A DNA stretch of 64,000 bases from Romboutsia_C sp015668195 (GTDB taxonomy: Bacteria > Bacillota > Clostridia > Peptostreptococcales > Peptostreptococcaceae): assembly GCF_015668195.1 (NCBI RefSeq), contig NZ_JADPFC010000004.1, positions 186,001 to 250,000 of the forward strand, read 5' to 3'. Each line of letters opens with the position of its first letter. Position 1 is the stretch's first letter. Shown here in pieces: positions 60,081-64,000 of the stretch. The notes below the pieces were generated by a model that saw nothing but the letters and a program-made list of their open reading frames with translations, made no database searches and was not told the DNA's origin. The translations under genes were made by a program, and so were the position numbers.

Positions 60081-61449
60081 ATCCAATTATAGCATCTTTA
60101 ATTTTTCTATTTATGTTGTCCATATACTTTTCTCGTTTTATTTTGTATTCACTATAAGAGTCTATATTTCTACATATACTATTTATTTCATTTCTAACTA
60201 CATTATTTATACTATCTAAACTTTGTTCATATAATATCTCTATTGAATCTATTTGTATTAATGTACTTGCTACTTCCATATATATATCATGTAATATATA
60301 TTTGCTATCTGATTTAAAATTAAGCTCTAGCTTACCTTGATGTTTTATAGGAACTATTTTTTCTTTTATAAATAATATAAAGTTTTCAAAATCCTTTTTA
60401 TTATTAAGAGGTTCTACTTCAAATAATATCCTAAAGAATAAGTTCCATATAAATTCACAGTTTAGCTTACTCATTATAAAATTACCTAGTTTTTCACAAA
60501 ATTCATCTTCAAATTCAGGACTTTTCCCAAATTTTATTTTAGAATTAAAGTCTATATCCTTCTTTGCAATCTCATTTAGTCTCATAAGACCTTGTATTGT
60601 TGCATCTTCACTTATATCTAAACCATCTTTATTCTTGTTAAATGAGTAATTTATAATAGTTTCACAAGGCTTTTTAAAATCTACTATAAATCCTATGTCT
60701 TTTTCCATTTTTTCAGCAAAAGTATCATATGCAATTTTAGCTAAAAACTTTTCCATAGACTTTTGCTTTAAGGTTTTATCTTTTGAAGTATTTTCATTAA
60801 AAGATTTATAAACAGATAAAAGCTGATTGTCTATCATTGCTAGATTATTTTTTATTGATGCCATAACATCACTTAAAAATTTATCTACCATTACATAAGT
60901 ATTATTTTTATATATAACTTGATGTTCTATATCACTCCAAAATATATTTACCATGGATTTTATTTGTATTTCAAAATTTATTTTGTTTTTTCCATATATA
61001 AATAAACCATTTATTCTATATATTTCAAATCCATTTTTTTGTTTTCGTGGCTGCTCTTTATCTAACCTTATCTTAACCTTGTCATTACTTTTATTATAAA
61101 AATATATATTATCATCTGTAGTATCAAAATAAGATTTTAATACTTTATATATTAATTTCTCTTCTTCTATAAATCTACACTCTAGTCTTACACCTATTAA
61201 GTCTGATAGATTATGTATAAGCTCTTGTGGTTTCTCATATCTTTTTAAATATCTATTTCTTATTATTTTTTCTCTTAAACTATATTCTGTTTTTACTCTT
61301 GAGTTAACATTTAAATATTCTTGATCACTAGATTCAAGTATATTTTCAAAATAAGTCTCTAGTTCTTTTGATAGCATATTTAATGTAGGTGTTAAGGAGT
61401 TTAATAAATCAATTGACTCGTCTATAAATTCAAATTCTTTAAGGCTCAT
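60079..61449 (-). CDS. Divergent RelA/SpoT-domain protein with long helical C-terminus
   Basis: 456 residues. Residues 45-185 match the (p)ppGpp synthetase fold: SRVKTEYSLREKI (ATP-binding Lys/Arg), HNLSDLIGVRLECRF (metal Asp), FEIQIKSMVNIFWSDIEHQVIYK (Glu metal ligand and the W..IEH..YK signature). The GYxSxH-type acceptor loop is replaced by NGFEIYRINGLF, so nucleotide specificity or activity may differ. About 270 further residues are helical with no ACT, TGS or HD domain. Stress alarmone synthetase, toxin-type synthetase or inactive relative are all possible. Downstream of a tandem-AAA+ gene, separated by a terminator. Confidence 0.8.
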   Translation of the reverse strand: MSLKEFEFIDESIDLLNSLTPTLNMLSKELETYFENILESSDQEYLNVNSRVKTEYSLREKIIRNRYLKRYEKPQELIHNLSDLIGVRLECRFIEEEKLIYKVLKSYFDTTDDNIYFYNKSNDKVKIRLDKEQPRKQKNGFEIYRINGLFIYGKNKINFEIQIKSMVNIFWSDIEHQVIYKNNTYVMVDKFLSDVMASIKNNLAMIDNQLLSVYKSFNENTSKDKTLKQKSMEKFLAKIAYDTFAEKMEKDIGFIVDFKKPCETIINYSFNKNKDGLDISEDATIQGLMRLNEIAKKDIDFNSKIKFGKSPEFEDEFCEKLGNFIMSKLNCEFIWNLFFRILFEVEPLNNKKDFENFILFIKEKIVPIKHQGKLELNFKSDSKYILHDIYMEVASTLIQIDSIEILYEQSLDSINNVVRNEINSICRNIDSYSEYKIKREKYMDNINRKIKDAIIG

Positions 61450-61488
61450 AATATTCTCCTATTTCTTTTTAGTACTTAAATTTTACAC

Positions 61489-61520
61489 AAAAAAGGGACA
61501 TTTATCAAATGTCCTTTTTA
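61489..61520 (-). terminator. Terminator between the AAA+ and RelA/SpoT-domain genes
   Basis: AAAAAGGGACA / TGTCCTTTTT stem and T-run on the minus strand. Confidence 0.8.
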
Positions 61521-61580
61521 AATTTTGCTCTATATTCATACCAAAATGGGTATTTTCAATATATTTAGTAAATACTCATT

Positions 61581-64000
61581 TTAGTATACATTATTTATTA
61601 TTTTTCCCTTAAGTATTTTAAATTCACCTTCATCTATTACACCTAAGTCGTATAAATTTTTTATCTTTAACAATTTATTTTCTACATCATAAGATAAAAT
61701 TTTATTAGAATCATTAGTTTTATAATTTTCTTTTAAATTATTATCAGCAATTGGCTCTACATTATTACTTATAAATGTATTTTCATTTGTAAATATTTCT
61801 TTACTACTTATTATGTCTTCTACTTCTATAGTATTTATATCTCTTTGTAATATATTATTGTCATATACTCTTACACTTTGAACTCTTACTAATTTTTCTA
61901 TATAATTTTTTATCATAAGACTATTTCTAAGTTTTAAATTATCACTTTCGTAAAGACTATAGATTACTTCTTTTAAGCTATCTTTTGATTCTTTACTTAA
62001 TATAAATCCTTTATTAGTTAGTATATCTAGGCATATTTCATACAATTCAATATTTGTATAGTCCTCAAAGTCTAACCATATAGGGAATCTATAATTTAAA
62101 GATTCATTTAATAAAACTAGTTCTTTCATTTTATCTTTTTGGCCAGATAAAACTATTTTTATTTTACTTTTATTATTGTCTATAAATTTTAAAAGTATAG
62201 AAATTATTTCTTTGTAATTATTAATATCCAATAATAGGTGAGCCTTATCTATTAATACTATTTTACCTAAAGATTTATTTAATATATCTTCTAATTTTAA
62301 TCCACTATTTATTTCGCCTATTATTTCTCTTATATCAATTTCTACTATATTCTTAGACTTTATCATATCCCTTGAGTAATACATTTCTGCTAGTATGTTT
62401 AAAATAGATTTTTTACCTGTTCCTACATTTCCTGTAAATACTATATTACTATATTTGTTTATATTATTTTTTTTGCCTAGTTTTACTCTCTTTTCTTGTA
62501 TTTTAATAAGTTTGTATTCATTTCTTAAAAATTCTTTTGCTTTTTCGTTTCCTTTAAGAGATTTAAGTTTTTCTTCTAAATCAAACTCATATTCTGATAC
62601 TTTAATTTTTTCTATATCTTTAGTTGTAATTAGATTCATTTCATAAGTACTTATATTTTCTTCTGCTATTCTTATACTTTGGTTTCTTATTAGATTTTCT
62701 ACATAGTTTCTAACCATTCTACCATTTCCTGATGTAGAATCTGATTCTTCATATATATCTTCAAAACTCTTTTTAAGAGATACATATGCATTTTTAGATA
62801 ATTTAAATCCTGTTGAGTCTATTAAATTAATAGCCATTTCTAATAGTTCATTTGGGTTGTAATCTTCAAAAGTTGTCCAAATTGGAAATCTTGATTTTAA
62901 TCCTATATTAACATCAAAGAAATCTTCCATTTCTTCTTCATATCCTGCAAGTATTACTACAACATCTTTAGAATAGTCTTCTATAAGCTTAAGAAGCGTT
63001 TCTGTAGCCTCTCTGCCTAATGAATCATTAGCTAATGTATAAGCCTCATCTATAAATAAAACTCCTCCTATAGCCTCTTTAAACTTTGCTTCAGTTTTTT
63101 TACTAGTTTCACCTGGTATCTCTGATATAAAACTTGATCTATCAGTTTCTATCATCTGACCTACCTTTAAAAGACCCATGCTATTTAGCATTTCTGATAC
63201 TAATCTTGCTATACTAGTTTTACCTGTTCCTGGATTACCTACAAACACCATATTTAAGTTTTGCTCTATTTTAGTATCTATTCCTGCTGCTTTTCTCTTT
63301 TCTTGTGCAACTATAAGCTTATATTGACTTCTAAGTAGGCTTTTAACTTCATTTAAACCTACTATGTGGCTTAATCTTTCTTCTAAATTAAATTTTGCTT
63401 TTGCTTTAAAGTTGAAATTGTCTCTTTCTAGTAAATCTATTTCCTTAGTTTTATCATTTATATATTTTTTAGATGAGTCTAATATAGCATTTTCAACTAT
63501 ATTTCTTACAAACCTTGCATTACCTAAATCGTTCTTACCGCTTATTTGATTTTTTGCAAATAAATCTATTAATTCATTTTTTACGTTTTTTGCAATTCTA
63601 TATCCTTTTGATTTTGCAATATTTAAAGCTATTTCATACATTTCATAAGGAGTATAGTCTTCAAAATGTATAGTATTTAAAAACCTAGATTTAAGACCTG
63701 GATTAAATGATAAAAATTCATCCATATCCTTTTCATATCCTGCAAGTATTACAACTAAATCATCTCTATTGTCTTCTATACCTTTTAATAATGCATCTAC
63801 TATTTCTTTTCCTACTTTATCATCATCACTCTCACATAATGAGTATGCTTCATCTATAAATAATACTCCTCCTATAGCAGAATTTATTATATCTATAGTT
63901 CTTTTAGCTGTTTCTGCTGGATTTTCTGTTACAAAATCAGCTTTACTAACTTCTCTATATATTCCCTTAGATAATATATTAAGTGCATTTAAATATTCAA
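61581..64000 (-). CDS. Tandem AAA+ ATPase of the CbxX/CfxQ (SpoVK) family with C-terminal SHOCT-like motif, 5' end outside window
   Basis: The frame runs off the right edge, so the N-terminus is missing. At least three CbxX-type AAA+ modules are present. The first is partial, with Walker B VLFIDEAY near 63860 and LAGYEKDMDEF. The second is complete, with Walker A GNPGTGKTS near 63230, Walker B LFIDEAYTL and the arginine region GLKSRFP. The third is degenerate: Walker A GNVGTGKKS near 62430 and LIDKAH instead of DEA near 62255, so it may bind but not hydrolyse ATP. The end (KLLKIKNLYDLGVIDEGEFKILKGKI) looks like a SHOCT helix hairpin. SpoVK-like proteins act in sporulation or as remodelers; the target is unknown. 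Confidence 0.88.
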   Translation of the reverse strand, partial: EYLNALNILSKGIYREVSKADFVTENPAETAKRTIDIINSAIGGVLFIDEAYSLCESDDDKVGKEIVDALLKGIEDNRDDLVVILAGYEKDMDEFLSFNPGLKSRFLNTIHFEDYTPYEMYEIALNIAKSKGYRIAKNVKNELIDLFAKNQISGKNDLGNARFVRNIVENAILDSSKKYINDKTKEIDLLERDNFNFKAKAKFNLEERLSHIVGLNEVKSLLRSQYKLIVAQEKRKAAGIDTKIEQNLNMVFVGNPGTGKTSIARLVSEMLNSMGLLKVGQMIETDRSSFISEIPGETSKKTEAKFKEAIGGVLFIDEAYTLANDSLGREATETLLKLIEDYSKDVVVILAGYEEEMEDFFDVNIGLKSRFPIWTTFEDYNPNELLEMAINLIDSTGFKLSKNAYVSLKKSFEDIYEESDSTSGNGRMVRNYVENLIRNQSIRIAEENISTYEMNLITTKDIEKIKVSEYEFDLEEKLKSLKGNEKAKEFLRNEYKLIKIQEKRVKLGKKNNINKYSNIVFTGNVGTGKKSILNILAEMYYSRDMIKSKNIVEIDIREIIGEINSGLKLEDILNKSLGKIVLIDKAHLLLDINNYKEIISILLKFIDNNKSKIKIVLSGQKDKMKELVLLNESLNYRFPIWLDFEDYTNIELYEICLDILTNKGFILSKESKDSLKEVIYSLYESDNLKLRNSLMIKNYIEKLVRVQSVRVYDNNILQRDINTIEVEDIISSKEIFTNENTFISNNVEPIADNNLKENYKTNDSNKILSYDVENKLLKIKNLYDLGVIDEGEFKILKGKIINNVY

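Overview
The window is very AT-rich DNA from a Gram-positive, endospore-forming anaerobe. It carries an alpha/beta-type small acid-soluble spore protein, a selenocysteine formate dehydrogenase, a tungsten-type aldehyde:ferredoxin oxidoreductase (AOR), FeoAB, and class Ib plus class II ribonucleotide reductases. Gene content and codon use point to the Peptostreptococcaceae (Clostridioides/Paraclostridium/Romboutsia group). That placement is inferred from gene families, not from a marker-gene comparison. No phage, insertion sequence or CRISPR array is visible.

Layout. 0-6 kb: a B12-dependent ribonucleotide reductase, then an ECF sigma factor / anti-sigma / lipoprotein penicillin-binding protein operon. 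6-10.4 kb: formate dehydrogenase fdhF, read through an in-frame UGA (Sec) with a recognisable bacterial SECIS hairpin, followed by mobA and fdhD. 10.5-13.8 kb: a VanW protein, an EEP-family hydrolase, a 52-residue small protein and a one-span membrane protein. 13.8-22.5 kb: a molybdenum/tungsten-cofactor island with two different moeA genes, a compact AOR-like protein, a MarR regulator, a nitroreductase, moaD-moeB and a full-length AOR. The AOR follows a sigma-A promoter, a Moco/Tuco-type riboswitch candidate and an intrinsic terminator. 22.5-27.7 kb: a stand-alone SelU-like rhodanese, feoB-feoA-DUF2325, a small repetitive protein behind a 40-bp perfect palindrome, thioredoxin, and tRNA-Phe and tRNA-Ser.

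27.8-36.6 kb is a seven-gene exopolysaccharide operon: wecB, a degenerate-GGDEF c-di-GMP receptor candidate, a DUF2334 protein, a cellulose-synthase-like GT2, a BcsB-like protein, an anchored glycosidase and a methyltransferase. It resembles the Bacillus yda / Listeria pss systems. 36.7-45.3 kb holds small metabolic and envelope genes, an NhaC-family transporter under a SAM-I (S-box) riboswitch, a dCMP deaminase and the spore protein. 45.4-48.7 kb is nrdEF. 48.9-53.3 kb is a TPP-riboswitch-controlled thiC, a Ca/Na antiporter, an MFS transporter and a cold-shock protein. 53.4-64 kb has a MATE exporter, a compact SWIM-SNF2 helicase, a PIG-L deacetylase, an aldose epimerase, a divergent RelA/SpoT-domain protein, and a tandem-AAA+ CbxX/SpoVK-like protein cut by the window edge.

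Recurring themes are selenium/tungsten/molybdenum redox enzymology, deoxynucleotide supply, and c-di-GMP-linked polysaccharide production. A GC-richer structured repeat occurs twice in inverted orientation (5.8 kb and 45.4 kb). Several annotated starts below differ from the longest possible reading frame because a strong Shine-Dalgarno (SD) sequence selects an internal start.
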